A stretch of 64,000 nt of DNA from Baylisascaris procyonis (lineage: Eukaryota > Nematoda > Chromadorea > Rhabditida > Ascarididae). This document shows positions 37,161-49,400 of this stretch, piece by piece. Within the stretch, counting starts at the first letter, position 1, and each line of letters opens with the position of its first letter. Where the stretch lies: NCBI GenBank assembly GCA_037389465.1, contig JAZARR010000212.1:1258001-1322000 (forward strand). Direction: 5' to 3'. The translations under genes were made by a program, and so were the position numbers. Below the pieces are notes generated by a model. The model ran no database searches and was not told where the DNA came from. It was given only the letters and a program-made list of their open reading frames with translations.

Positions 37161-37609
37161 AGAAAATTATTTTGCACGGAATGGCGCTCTCTCGTTTGTT
37201 TATGTAGCATGTGCTGAAATGAACAAGTTTGCTCGTAAGCGGTATAGTGCACTGCTATGCTAGCTTCTTTGTTTGCTGCCCGTTGCATCACCATATGTAT
37301 ATATGCTCACTCACGAGATGAGTGCGCTTCCAGGTGGTAAATAAACGGATGCTACGCACATGGGGACGTATGTACTAAATGGAATAATGCTGATGCATTT
37401 GCTGCTTCTGCAAGCAGTGATCTCATCGTTTTTGAGAACGAATCTCAATGTTTGAAAATTCTAATTTATCGTTAAATCGTTTTATCGTATAGATATGAAA
37501 GAAGGAAATACTAATTAGATAAGTAAGGAAAGGTAAACAATTGCGATATTTTCGAAGAACTGAAATGTTGAACAACTGCTATGTCACAGTTTTCAAGTAC
37601 ATTTGAGAG

Positions 37610-37815
37610 CGGTGTTCAGGAGGGGCTTAGACTTGTTAAGTCTGAGCTCGGTGGCGACCGGGATCGAATTTGATCTATGACGGCATGGAGATGGATTAAA
37701 CGCTGCATGAGTCAAGTACTCGTAGAAGATGGTCATTAGATTGTAATTGGTTTTACTCATCTCCGGGTTAAACCCGGTTCTGCTCGCAATCGAAGGCTCA
37801 TTTAACGCAGTCATA
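37610..37815 (-). repeat. tRNA-like/SINE-like repeat, copy 1
   Basis: Read on the minus strand, it contains GGTTTAACCCGGAGATG, then GTCATAGATCAAATTCGATCCCG, giving a box B-like TTCGATCCC at 37660-37668. Segments match the copy at 38944-39150 in the same order (TAA/TAG-GGAGATG block, then GTCATAGAT block). Divergence is high. Confidence 0.35.
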
Positions 37816-38943
37816 TTCAGAATGGGCGTTTTTTTTTATTAAAATGACCTCCGTTTCATGGAAAAAAATAAAAGAATGTCAGAAAAAGAATACTGGAAGC
37901 ATCTTTTGCCGAGAATTTTGTATTGTTGTTAAGGAAGAAGTCGTAAATATTTATTTCTTCAAGGCTACTTAGGTGCTTAGTTTATTTATTTGAGCATCTC
38001 TATTTTATGAGACTTTCTCATCGAAAATATAATTATTATATATCGAGCAAAAAAAGTGTAATACTTTTTAAGCGTTTTTTTTTTTGTTGTTGATATTTTG
38101 AAAAGTTCTTTATTCTTCAAAAAAAGTTTTCCTGGAGAAAAATTTGTTTTCATTCTCAAGAAGCAAGGATAATTTGTAAATGTGATTCACATATTTTATT
38201 GATGAATGCTTCAGCTTTATACTATAATTATATACCATAAATGTAAAAGATTTGTGGGCAATTTATGTGATGATGCATTCATTCATTTCTCTTTAGCTCT
38301 TTATTTTCTTTCTTCTCTCGAAAATTTGCTGTGAAATGTTGAAAGGATTATGCACCGAATCAATCAATGTTATATTCAATAAGAGCCACGCATATATATA
38401 TTTTTTTACGATAAGCTTTTTCAGTGAGTTTTATGTGTGTTTCATTCGTTGAATGCACTCGTTGAAGGCCGATGTGTTTTATTTTTTGCATTCGTTCGCA
38501 AGTTTCACCAAATAGTAGCAGCTGTTCAATATGTACAAAAACATTCGTTATTGTTCGCTCGCACTTTTCTTGTTATCGTTGTCGATTTATTCGGCTTTCA
38601 CTTGCATTCCATCTATTGCGATTTTGGTTGCGAAATTCAATGCTTTGCAATGTGATTATTTGCATCATTTGAGCTAAATCATTGCAAAATTATTGCAAAG
38701 TTGAGTAATTGCAACGTTTTTGTTGTCTTCACTTTTGCAGTTTTAGTAAAACCCCAACGAAATGTTATTTAATTGCTTAAGGAACATATACTTAGATTCG
38801 GTTCTATATGCTTTATCATTTCACACTTTGACCATTCTTAAAATTGTAGTATTGCCGTCTTGAATCATTGGCAACGGCTGCGTAGAATGTGCGGAGTGTA
38901 AGTTTCCTCAGGGCTGAGCACTGTTGCGTTTTCAACATGTGAT

Positions 38944-39150
38944 CGTTTTGGGGCTCGAATTAAACTCGAAGCTTATCGGAACCGAGTCGGGACTGAACCA
39001 GTCTTAATCTATGACCGTACGAAAATGTTTCGACGCGGTCCCGACTGGGTGGTCGGCCGACCGCCTTGCACTCAACCAGAGCCGCGCTTAACCCATCTCC
39101 ATACGATCTTAGGCTAAACGCCGCCCTGATTGCTATCTCGATCGGGATTG
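38944..39150 (-). repeat. tRNA-like/SINE-like repeat, copy 2
   Basis: On the minus strand the order is GCGGCGTTTAGCC, then GGAGATGGG, then GGTCATAGATTAAGAC, then GGTTCAGTCCCG, the last resembling box B. GC content is above its flanks. The order and short matches to 37610-37815 suggest one family. A 132-codon minus ORF crosses it but is not recognisable. Confidence 0.35.
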
Positions 39151-40639
39151 CTATCGTGTTTATCGCTTCTGTGAAACCGTTCTTGTAATGGCTTAACACT
39201 GGGTCGAGAGGATTGTGCATGAGCCAAATGTAATCTCTATATATCATGTACATTGTTAAAAGCAAGGCATGTGGAACACTTCTTGTCTTAAACAGAGGAG
39301 TAATGCATTGAGAAAATTCTTGAAATGGGATGTTAGATGAACTCTTCTTTTTTCCCAAAACTTTTTTTTCAAAAATAATACATCCAACTCCTCCTTTTTT
39401 TCGGCCGAAAGTGCAAGAACGAGCAAAAAATTCACTGCGGATAATTCATTGCAGATCTCTTGCGTTCTTTGAACTCCGTTGCATTTAGCTGTGGCGCCAA
39501 GTTTTCATCAGTTCTCATGGAAACGGTTGTTGAATTTGTTGCACCTCGGTCATTGCTGTTGTTTGCACGACGTGTCGTTATAGAGCGCTATAGCAATAAG
39601 AACGCAATCCCTAAAGTATCGCTAAATAGCCTCGTTCAGATCGTTGTCCTTCTTCTTTTCAAACCTCATTCATATAGCTAGAGATGACTCTTTAAATCAT
39701 TCATAATATTTATTCATCCGGTCTTTTATTTTATTGAATGAGAGGGCATTTTGATAAACGTTCGATAATGACATGTGATCGTCTGTTACGGCGTTGATGC
39801 ATATCTTCGCGCATCTTTTAACGTTATCAACTTTAAACGATTCATTTCCTTATCAAAGCAATCGTATTTATTCTTCCTTGAAGTCCACAGTGGAAGCCAA
39901 TGGATGATTGGAATTATTTCTGTGAGATTTCCCACAGGCATATTTTAGAATTTTCAAATACGTTTGCCGTCATTGTATCGGCTTAATTGAATCACACAAA
40001 TCTTCCACATTCAGCCAACAACACTTCCTTCCCGCGAGGTAGCCGTTTTAGAATCGCCGGTTGCTGCAGAAAAAGTTGCTCTGAATAAGCCGAAGGTGTG
40101 AGGGATCGAACTTCCCTCGAGCTGTTCTTGTTTCCTTATTTTTTCTGTTGTAAGTAATATTTTAACATTCATTGGATCTTGCGTTCACTTGAAAAAGTGG
40201 TTGAAAAGTAAAGAGAAATGTTGAAAGTGTGTAATTGGGTATGGAGAAAATGTTGCAAGAAAAGGGCTTCTTGAGGCTTGCAAGAAAAGGAAAGATGGGA
40301 CCAGGAAGTTACTTTCCACCCCTCCCTCCATTCTTCACGTTCGGATTTTTGTTAGAAAAATCATTGCATCGATTTTCCACGGCTAAGTTCTAGAAATGCT
40401 CGAACGCCATTTCAAATGGTCTATTCATGTATAAATGAATAAGCGAATGGTTTATAAAAGTTTGCAAAAAATTTTCCACCCAAACCCTCATAATTTCTAG
40501 TGCAACATATTATCACTCAGATGTGATAAGCAATAGTCAGTAATTTACTTCCTTTTTAACTTTGCTGGGGTGATTGTAAATTACGGTTAGCGGGGGTTGT
40601 TTGGCATTCGTTGAAAGTGATACTGAGGACGCAGTACAT
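39151..40639. other. Non-coding stretch
   Basis: This is AT-rich DNA with a second reverse box B-like word (GGGATCGAACT at 40102-40112), matching that at 2745-2755. No gene is supported. Confidence 0.35.
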
Positions 40640-41115
40640 ATCTGCTTGGGTATATTATTGTCGGCTGGCTATTTGGCGTCGCGCACAACTTTCATGCGTC
40701 GCGGTCACTAACGCAAATATGGGGGATATGACGCGCGTATGCGGTGTTGCTTCGTTCAATTTGGTTTCTTTTTGCTATTTTGTGTTGTGCACTGCGCATC
40801 GACTGATGACGTTTTCTTGAATGTTTTATGCTTCGATTTCGTATCATTAAATGTAATGAAATTGCTGCTAGTTCGTAGAAGAACCGGGAAAGTGGGAGAG
40901 GGAGCTAGGCCAAGTTTATGCGAACCTTGGCATACCTTAGCCAAGGCTTTACCGCCTTTCACTTGCAAACAATGCCCATCCCGTTTTTTGCATTGCAGGT
41001 GGCCGTGGCCAAACTTTCTCTGTGTAACCGGGTCGGTGCAGCGCTGATGCGAGTCGGTTGTTCAATCACTAAGTTCTCTCTTTCGTTGCTGATTGACCTG
41101 GCTGTGGTTTCACTA
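40640..41115. promoter_or_regulatory. CpG-rich segment upstream of the FERM gene
   Basis: The segment has many CG dinucleotides (GGCGTCGCGCAC, GCGTCGCGGTC, GACGCGCGTATGCGG, CGGGTCGGTGCAGCGC) and lies 2.2-2.7 kb before the first coding exon of the plus-strand FERM gene. It could hold its promoter or a non-coding 5' exon. Overlapping plus ORFs (40611-41121) have no recognised domain. Confidence 0.3.
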
Positions 41116-41529
41116 GCATGATGGAGGCCACTTTTTTTTGTTTGTCCAACTTTTCAAAATTATCACTTCGTAGATATTATGTTAGGGGCAAATAAAACAA
41201 AATTGCTCTGACGAAGTAGAGGGAAATATTGTAGTTCAAATTTTTTTGCAGTTTCCGAGGAAAAACTTATCGCTAATAGAGTCTTCCTCGATCACAGATT
41301 TTTTGTGCATCAGTCATTGCGCCATACTAATCCATGTTTTGAGGACATCAGATAAGATGGAAAGGAGTTCAGTTCTGCTTTAAGGATCACTCTGGCCTTC
41401 GTTTTTATAGTAATAGGTATTCGTTTCCCTCATGATGAAAGGTATCAGTGAGGACATTCGCAATTTGGGGCAGCCCATGGATGGCGTGCTAAGGCTTTTC
41501 AATAGAACCATGCAAGAACGAAGCTTCTA

Positions 41530-41666
41530 TAAATGGATAGGGAGGAGGAAAGAGGAGGGGGCATGTAGCCAGCAATAATGTTGATGAAGGTGAGGTGAGG
41601 GAAGGGTATGTAACCCGCATAACTGTTGAAAAGAGGGGAAGTATGCAGCCTGCGGAAATGTCGTGT
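41530..41666 (+). repeat. Short tandem repeat, about three ~40-base units
   Basis: Three units share a purine tract (GAGGGG or GAGGGAAGGG), a core like GCATGTAGCC/GTATGTAACC/GTATGCAGCC and a tail like GTTGATGAA/GTTGAAAA. The unit length is about 38-45 bases and the copies are degenerate. Confidence 0.45.
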
Positions 41667-42530
41667 TATATATTACAGATGCATGTGCTATTTCTTTGTT
41701 TTCTGCAGTTTTAGTAGCGTTTCAATCCTCATGCTAGCTTTAGGAAGTGGCATATTTTCAAATGGCCAAAAATACAAGAATACTGAGCCTTTCCAATTAA
41801 GGTAGAATGTTATCCCAGTGTAATGGCGAAGAGGGCTTGCGAAAGAGGAATCAGTACTTGAAATTCCCAAGAAAAGCGAAGAAATCTTATGAAAAGTTAT
41901 TTTCCCAGTCGGCAAAGACTTCCACTTAGTTCACCTAAGCTGAAAAGTTTTTGTGCTTAAGCATTCTTGTAAAGGTGGAAGTCCTGATGTCTATCACCAG
42001 ATGTCACTCTTCGATTTGGTCTAATGTTGCATTTTCAGCGTCTTTGCTTTTGCTAGTAACTTAAAGCGTCACGTGCTTTACTTCTTTTGTTTGTTCGTAT
42101 TTTAGAGTTTGGTTCATTTTGCTGGCTGAATAAACATTTAACGAGTTAAATTTATGTCCGATTAGGTTTTTTCTTTTAGTTTTTAAAATTTCTAAATCGT
42201 CACTATGCATTAGTTAGCATCAGTTCAGATATTATTAAGGAATTTGCGTGTGCAAGCAAAAGCCCTAATTGTGATGAAATGTCGATGAATAACAGCTGTT
42301 TTCGACTTCTTTGAGCTTCAAAAAAATGAAGCCTATCAATTAATATGCGCTTGAAATCTTGAGTGACGATGAGGGTTACGAAAAACAAAGCCTTTAGCGG
42401 CAGGTTTTTCTGTAAATTGTCCAATGAAGTTGTTTCGATAAACAGTGCCCGGTAAATTATCGAATTTTAGTAGGATGTTCAGTGATTGTAGCGATCATAT
42501 GCAGGTATGGGTGGGCGAGTATATCAATGG

Positions 42531-42554
42531 TTTTTTTTTTTTTGGGGGGGGGGG
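42531..42554 (+). repeat. T run followed directly by G run
   Basis: About 13 T are followed by 11 G. It is a slippage-prone homopolymer junction. The exact length in the assembly should be treated with caution. Confidence 0.7.
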
Positions 42555-43106
42555 ATTATAATAATAATGAAATAATACACTGAATATCTTCAGCACTCTC
42601 CGCAACATTCTACAATATTCGTGATCATATGTTGTGTGAAGTGCTCCTCACTACCCGCAGTTTTCGCAGTAAGCAGCCTAAATGTGCCCACATCCTATTT
42701 CCGGCGTCATGTTCGGTGTTGGAAATAAGAACGTAGCAGAATTATTTTCATGCCATCTTATACCCCGTGCACAAGGAATTCAGGATTGATTCCTTTGTAC
42801 GTGGGGCGTCGGTGCAGCGCCAACCGGCATACGAAGAGAGTGTGGAGGTTGTCTGACGCAATCCCTCATGATCACCCTCCGTGTACCTCACAACTACTTC
42901 ACTGCTGGTGTTTTGCAATTCTTGATGGCCATCTTTCGCTGCTGTTTTCACACTTAATATATATTGAATATGCCTGCAATACGCATAGTTACAAAACAGC
43001 ACCATCTTCGATACGTGGATATCTTTTTTTTCGTTCCGCAGTAATGCGCTTCATTAAGGTCCACCAGCCCAGCTAATACAAACGGCGGTATGTGCACGAG
43101 CAAAAA

Positions 43107-43122
43107 GGGGGGGGGGGGGGGG
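43107..43122 (+). repeat. G homopolymer of 16
   Basis: An uninterrupted run of 16 G lies about 230 bases before the FERM gene start. Long G runs are unusual in AT-rich nematode DNA and can form quadruplexes or reflect assembly error. Confidence 0.7.
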
Positions 43123-43329
43123 AGATTGAAAAAATCTCTTGGACCATCGTTTCGAGAGTTGAGTATTGCTTTCAATGAATGCTGCATTTATTTCATATAT
43201 GCGTTTTTTTCTTTCTTGCATTGATGAGGCTTGATGAAGTTGTGCCGTTATCTTGAAATATCTCGTTTATTCGCTATTTGCTTTAGAAGAGGCGTGACCG
43301 AATATCGAAAGTGGTACTAATAAATTAAT

Positions 43330-43352
43330 GATTTTTCTTTTGCAGAGCTGAG
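43330..43352 (+). promoter_or_regulatory. 3' splice site just before the FERM gene ATG; possible spliced-leader acceptor
   Basis: A strong nematode acceptor (TTTCTTTTGCAG, G at 43345) is followed after only seven bases (AGCTGAG) by the ATG at 43353. Nematode genes that receive a spliced leader by trans-splicing typically have such an acceptor a few bases before the start. A cis intron from a non-coding upstream exon would look the same. Confidence 0.5.
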
Positions 43353-43490
43353 ATGGGTAAAGGCGGAACAACGGCAACCGACAGCCCTCCTGCAGAACGG
43401 CCTGCGAATGAGAATCCGGCCAACGATTCGAATATGCAGCCGGCCACTGTCCATCTGCTCGACGCTACCAAACAGATTTTCTACGTACCG
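43353..43490 (+). CDS. frm-1: FERM gene exon 1: N-terminus and first F1 strands
   Basis: This exon has 46 codons and ends in phase 0 at CCG|GTTAGT. The first ~30 residues are a polar leader rich in Pro, Asn and Glu. The end, [16 protein letters not shown], is the first beta hairpin of the FERM ubiquitin-like lobe. The ATG follows a splice acceptor by seven bases. Confidence 0.85.
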
Positions 43491-46400
43491 GTTAGTTTTA
43501 CTGCTAGAAATTTTCCCAAGTGACTGTCGCAAATGCGTCAGAGAAGTGGATCACCTCGAAAGAATTGTGCTAATAAAGGTGGAGATAGAAGGTTGATTGC
43601 CACTGGTGGCGGTATTTCGCTTTGAAAATAATATTTTTCATTTTGTTTCTGTTTTTCTTTTCGAAGACATTATCAGATTCTTTTCATGCTGGAGATAACT
43701 GTATTTTCTTATGCGCTATCTGTCCTGAAGGCAACACCGGGTTTTTTCGGGGTCTGGATAATGCGCGCTAGTCATTTATAAGGTTTGAATCGACTCTACT
43801 GCCTACAGTCATTTACCATTCTTCGAGTATGCTATTTTGTAATGAGTACATTTTTGTATACCAAAATTGTAAGCAGAAGAATCCACTTCTAGTATTTGCA
43901 AATCGAATATTTCATCTCTTTATGAGTATCGCTTTCATCCCTTTGTTTGTATGCTGCACTCCCAACGCCGAAACATGGAGCTAAGCGCACGCCAAATCAT
44001 TGCAACTTTGATTCATTGCGTTTGTTGCGAAGAACGAAATGCTTTAAAATTTGAGTGCATTATAATGGGTTTTTTTCAATTTCTAGATTATTATTAGTCC
44101 TCTTGTAAACGAGGAATAATAATGTAAAAAATATCATGCACAACTATTAAAGTTGCTGGAAAGTCATAGTATGGTAAAAGTTGATTATAGTTTAGTTATG
44201 AATGACTCAGGTCATTTTAACTTCCAAAAAGAGCAGGAAGTTCCAATCCATTTAAGGTTAAGCTGTACATTTTAGGGTCTATGTTTTATCTCTGCTGAAA
44301 AGATGTTCATTTTTTCTTCGGCATGAGACAGACAGAAGTCTTTTCGGGATGACTGAATCGCTTAGTGAAAAAAAATTCCAGTTTTTGCAAAGCAACGCAT
44401 TGCGTTCTTTGTACTCCAGCGAATTCAAATGTAAACATGTTTATTTTTGGTACGTCATGTTACTGTTTTTTTTTTGTCCATTTCTTATTTCCCCACTGTG
44501 CTTATCAGTCCTTGTAGGCAACTGATAACGTTCGTTCGTGGGTTACTTTTTTTGAATTGTTATCGCAAATCGTTGGCATCAGTACACTGCTTCATTATTG
44601 TTATGTTGACGAAAGCATCGTTATCACAAAGTGGGTGTGGCCATGTGGAATACATATAAAAGCATTTGAATGCTTGATAGCTTTAGTAAAATTTGGAGTA
44701 GAAGCATATCCGTTCAATGAACTCGTGAGTATTCTTTTGATGAGATTTTTATTTGTAAAAATGAGCGAAACTCCTAAACCCGTTCCACCATCGAACAGCT
44801 CGAATTGACCTGCTTTCGCATTTCTAAAATGTTTTATGCTTCTTTACACTGTTCCATGTTTTTGCCAATAAAAGTAATGCCCACTGTAACAAAATCGTCT
44901 CTCTTAAAAATCTTGGGCAGCTTACAGTAATGCCATAGATTTTATTCGATTTTGTGGTTATTTCAAGGGGGAGCGAAGTCGATGTCCCTTTTGTCCCTTT
45001 TATGTCCGTTTTAGAGTGCACTGTTTTCACTCTTCTGAATGCATCTAATAAAGCTCATGATCATGGTGCTAATAGTTAGAGCTTATTAAAGTTGGATTAT
45101 TGAATTGAACGAAACGAGTTGCTCAATAACTAAATATGCGCAGATAGTATATCGCTTGATGAAAATGATGGGGCACTATTTTTGCTTAATTCTTTATTTT
45201 ATTTTTTATTTATTTGCAGCAGCAACGTGACTTACTTGTGGGTTGTGATTGCAGGCAATGAAAGGACTCACCAATTTCATGCATACTTAAATCTTGTTCT
45301 CATCGTTCCTCTGTTCGAAAAAATTGCATCGTTGATTTATTATTGAATCGCCGTTTATGGCAATGTGCTTTCGGGAGAAACTCTTTCTCTTTCATTTTCT
45401 TTCACTGTAATGTCGTGTTCTTTCACTGTCTCACTCTTCCTCTCTTTTTGTCTCGACTGTGCTATTAGAGCATTGCAATGCATTAGATGTTTTTAGAAAA
45501 AAGCGGAAGGAAAAGAACTGTTTGACAAGGTCGTGGATTATCTGAAGTTGGTCGAGAAGGAGTATTTCGGGCTGTCCTTTCTGGACACCGATGGAAACCG
45601 GGTGAGTTTTTATTTCGTGGCATGGGAACTCACCTATAATGTTATTAACGGTGTGACGATATTCAAAAAGTGTTTTTTTTTTTTTTAAATTGCATATCTC
45701 AGACGCAAACGTTTTAAAAAGGGACATTCTGATGTGATTCTCCAATTCCAAAGAATTGCATTCTCTGCCGAAGTGAATTCCTCTTACCGTGTATGTATCA
45801 AATGCTTGTTATAGCGAATTCAAGTCTTATTTTTGGTGGGACGATGTAATTTGCTGAATAATTATTCTTTATTGCTTTACCTCGTGTTGTTATTTTGGAA
45901 TTAGTGCTAAATGATGAAATTTTTTAGCACTGGATATATGAAGACAAACGCATCGCAAAGCAGCTGAAAGGCTGGTTTTTTCACTATTTTGCTATTTTTG
46001 TTAATATTCTCAAAAGCCGGGCTAATCGTCATTGTTATATGGAGGTGATATGAAGAGGTTGAGGAACTATAATTCATGCTATTCGCACCTTGTTTTGAAT
46101 TTTTAGCTTGTTTTTCTGACCGTAAGAGCTCTCGGAGTTTATTTATTCTTTGCACATACCCTTGATTATTATGCTTGCCATCTTTTTTCTCTCTCTTTCT
46201 TTGTCCGGCTTCCTTTTTTTGCTAGACTAGGTAGAGGGATTATGCGAATGCTTGAGCAAATCACCACCCCCTTGTCACTCTTATGTTTACGTGTTCATGT
46301 ATTTAAGCTAACACTATTTCTATTCAGTGTTTATGTTGCATGTTTTCAGGCCATCCATGGGAATTCAATTTTGAGGTGAAGTTCTATCCACCGGATCCTG

Positions 46401-49400
46401 CAACACTCACTGACGATTTGACACGCTATCATCTGACTCTTCAGATTCGTCATGATGTCTATACTGGGAGGTAAAGATATTATGTTCGGGTGCATTTCCG
46501 TCGATGCTTTTCTTATAATAAAATGGGAATTAAGGTACTTTACGTTAACTACCGTCGAGTGTTTTCGGTGCTTTACGCATCGCTAGTAAAGGTTGGGAGG
46601 AAGTCTGAGGCATTTTTTGGTCATTTTTATTGATCCGCGTGCTGATTGTTCTAGGTAATAACTGCTGTTTTTGCACTTTGCTTTTATCACATTAAAATCT
46701 TACTTGGCAAAATCTTTAAAATTTGGTTAGCCCGCATATAGAAACTGTTCTTTCAGTTTATGAGCGGCAGTCTGATCCTTGGGCAAGATTAAGCGTGTGT
46801 CTCGAATGCATAGTTAAGGTGGATGCATTGAGTCAGCAGTGGGCATGCCTGCTGTATTGAGTGTTTTATAAGGAATGTGAGCTGTTTCCTAGCAGGGTAA
46901 ATTTTTCCTCGTTTATTGGTGTGCTTAACTGGTGGGAGTTCCACGCGCTGAAGCCACAACGTCGTTCAGGTTGATCGTAAAAGCGAGTTTGTGTGAAAGT
47001 ATGAGAAAAACAGCATTAAATTCTGTTGCATAGTGCTCATTAGGTGTTATGACAGTAATACGGTTGGGTGCTAGCAGAAATAAGCACGCATTTTCAAGGT
47101 ATGCCGAATGTAGTGCTTACGAATGTTGCCAACGTTTTGAAAAATGCGCCGGCTTAAAGAGAGTACAATTAGGGGCTAATTGGAGAAATACTTTGACGTC
47201 AGCTGTTACATTGTTTTTCGGCTACCTTTATTTCTTACTCAGAAACCACAATGGATGCTAAGAGAATTCTGTTAGCCAAATGTTTGAGAGTATCTTCTCC
47301 CGTCGATTCTTTTGCTTTGTTTTTTCGTCGTTGTTTGCCATCGTTGTCACGGAATCTTATATCACATTAATAGTGAATATGACATAATTATAACGATGTA
47401 GTCGAAATAAATAGCTGCTCAGAAATTAGCAGCTAAGGATGTTCAAAGATGCAGCACTAGCAAATAACCTGGTCGTTGCTGTTTCATTAAGAAGTTTGGT
47501 TGTGGGGGCGATGTGCCTCTAATTCACCTATAGCAATCATTTGTGTGAATTTTCCGGAGGATTGATATGGTGCTTTGATGAAGGTATATAGGCTACAATG
47601 ATATGAAGAGGCTGTAGTGCACTTTCTTCCGTCCGTACATGGTACTCTTGAAAGGAATAGCAGACGGGAATGCAATAGGCACGAACACACTCAATCGAAA
47701 TTAAAGTCTCTATGGCATTTCTGTTCATTCAGTAATTATGCAGGAGATTTTCAAGCGTTGTTTATCACGCTGGATTTTGACGGCGGATTTCTTCTGGGCA
47801 TCACTGCCTAATCACTTTAGGTTAGTGGAAAGGTTTTCCCAGCAGTGCTTTTATCTGTTGAATCTGCGCTGCAAAAATACATATCGTAAAGGCCGTTTTT
47901 GTTCATCATCTCCACATCAACACACTACATTACCAAAGCGAAAGGAATGTACTCTGAATCAGCCTGCTTTTCATCGACGTTGCCGTGTACTTCTCGTACA
48001 ATCGGGAATCTCTGGTTCGCGACTGGCAAGTGGCATATTTTGTATTCCGCACTGAGCCGATGCTCTATAACTCATCCCTTCGACCTCTAATGCCGTTGTT
48101 TTATGGCGACTTTTGAGATCGCTGTAAATTGGATTGTTGATTTGATTCGGGCAAAAAGCGTGCCTGCTGTACTAAGCACCTTCATCGCCAGATGGAATGG
48201 ATCTTGTAGGACAAATGCCCAAGTGCACTGTGAGCCACGATTTTGAAAATCATTTTCATGAACATTTACAGTATCATGAACAAAATTGATTGCTATTACA
48301 TCTTGGGGATGAAATGGTGAAGCGGGTGAAATTCGACAGGTGCTCAAATTGACGCCAAACTCTACCATGTGGCCATCTGTGTATGAAAACAAAATGGATA
48401 TTTTCAAATAATTCCAAATGTGTGTCGCTATCAATGAGAATGGTTTAATTAGTCGTTGGAAGTATGGTACAATTTTACTGGTTTAATTCTCGGTTCTGCA
48501 AAACGAACGTTACGTTCTGGCAGAGATTGTGCTTTATTGAATCTTAATGCTTCATAAAGGTTGCATGTGTGATTCAGGAGCTTTAAATACGGAACAATTT
48601 GCAGGCTTCCAGCAACTTTTGCCACACATGCATTGCTGGGCTCGTACATCGCTCAGGCGGAACGAGGCGATTTTCAGGATACAGCAGATTACGACGATTT
48701 TCTCAGAGATTGCCGTTTGGCACCAGTGCCATCCTCGGCCTTGTACGAAAAGATCAGAGAGCTGCATAAACAGCACAAGTAAGAAAGAGCTTCATATTTC
48801 TTAATGCCCTTTATTCACTTTTATGTGAAGATAAAAAGCAAGCGGTGGGAGTGCTAGAAGCTAAGAAAATTTGGAAGGGAACTTTCGAAACGAAGTTCGT
48901 CTCAGCTTTGGCCAGATAGAGCGTAGGGGCAGATGGAGATACTGAGTCAAATATATCAGTAACCTGCTAAGAAATGTTAAATTAAAGTAAGTTGTTTACA
49001 TTAAAGTCATATTTTGATACTTCAGAAAACTGTGTTTGATTTAGCAATAATGGTGGTTTAATCTGTAGTAACAGCACTGCGTGAAACATCTTGTACATGC
49101 AGTGAAGTTAGTATAGCAGTATTTTTTAAGACAATATACTGTCGCTCCATTGCCTTCGGTTAGGTCACTCAACATTGGCGTTGAGGGTCTAATTCGCAGC
49201 TGTTAGTACTGACACACTGCTGTCGTCTTCGATTTCACCGTAAACCTGCATGCATCTAAGTGCAGTGTATTTTAACTTACGTGGCTGAAGTAAAAAAATA
49301 AAGATTTAATGTCGCCATTGCTGCCGATATCTCGCAGCGGAATCGTGCTCAGCGGGAATGTTTCACAGCACAAAACTCGAGGCAATTCTGTCGCCTAGAG

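Noticed and set aside
48552..48804. Alternative reading of the region around FERM exon 5, using the acceptor at 48577
   Set aside because: It gives a frame that does not join exon 4 or 6 and does not encode the conserved F2 motif. The acceptor at 48604 does.
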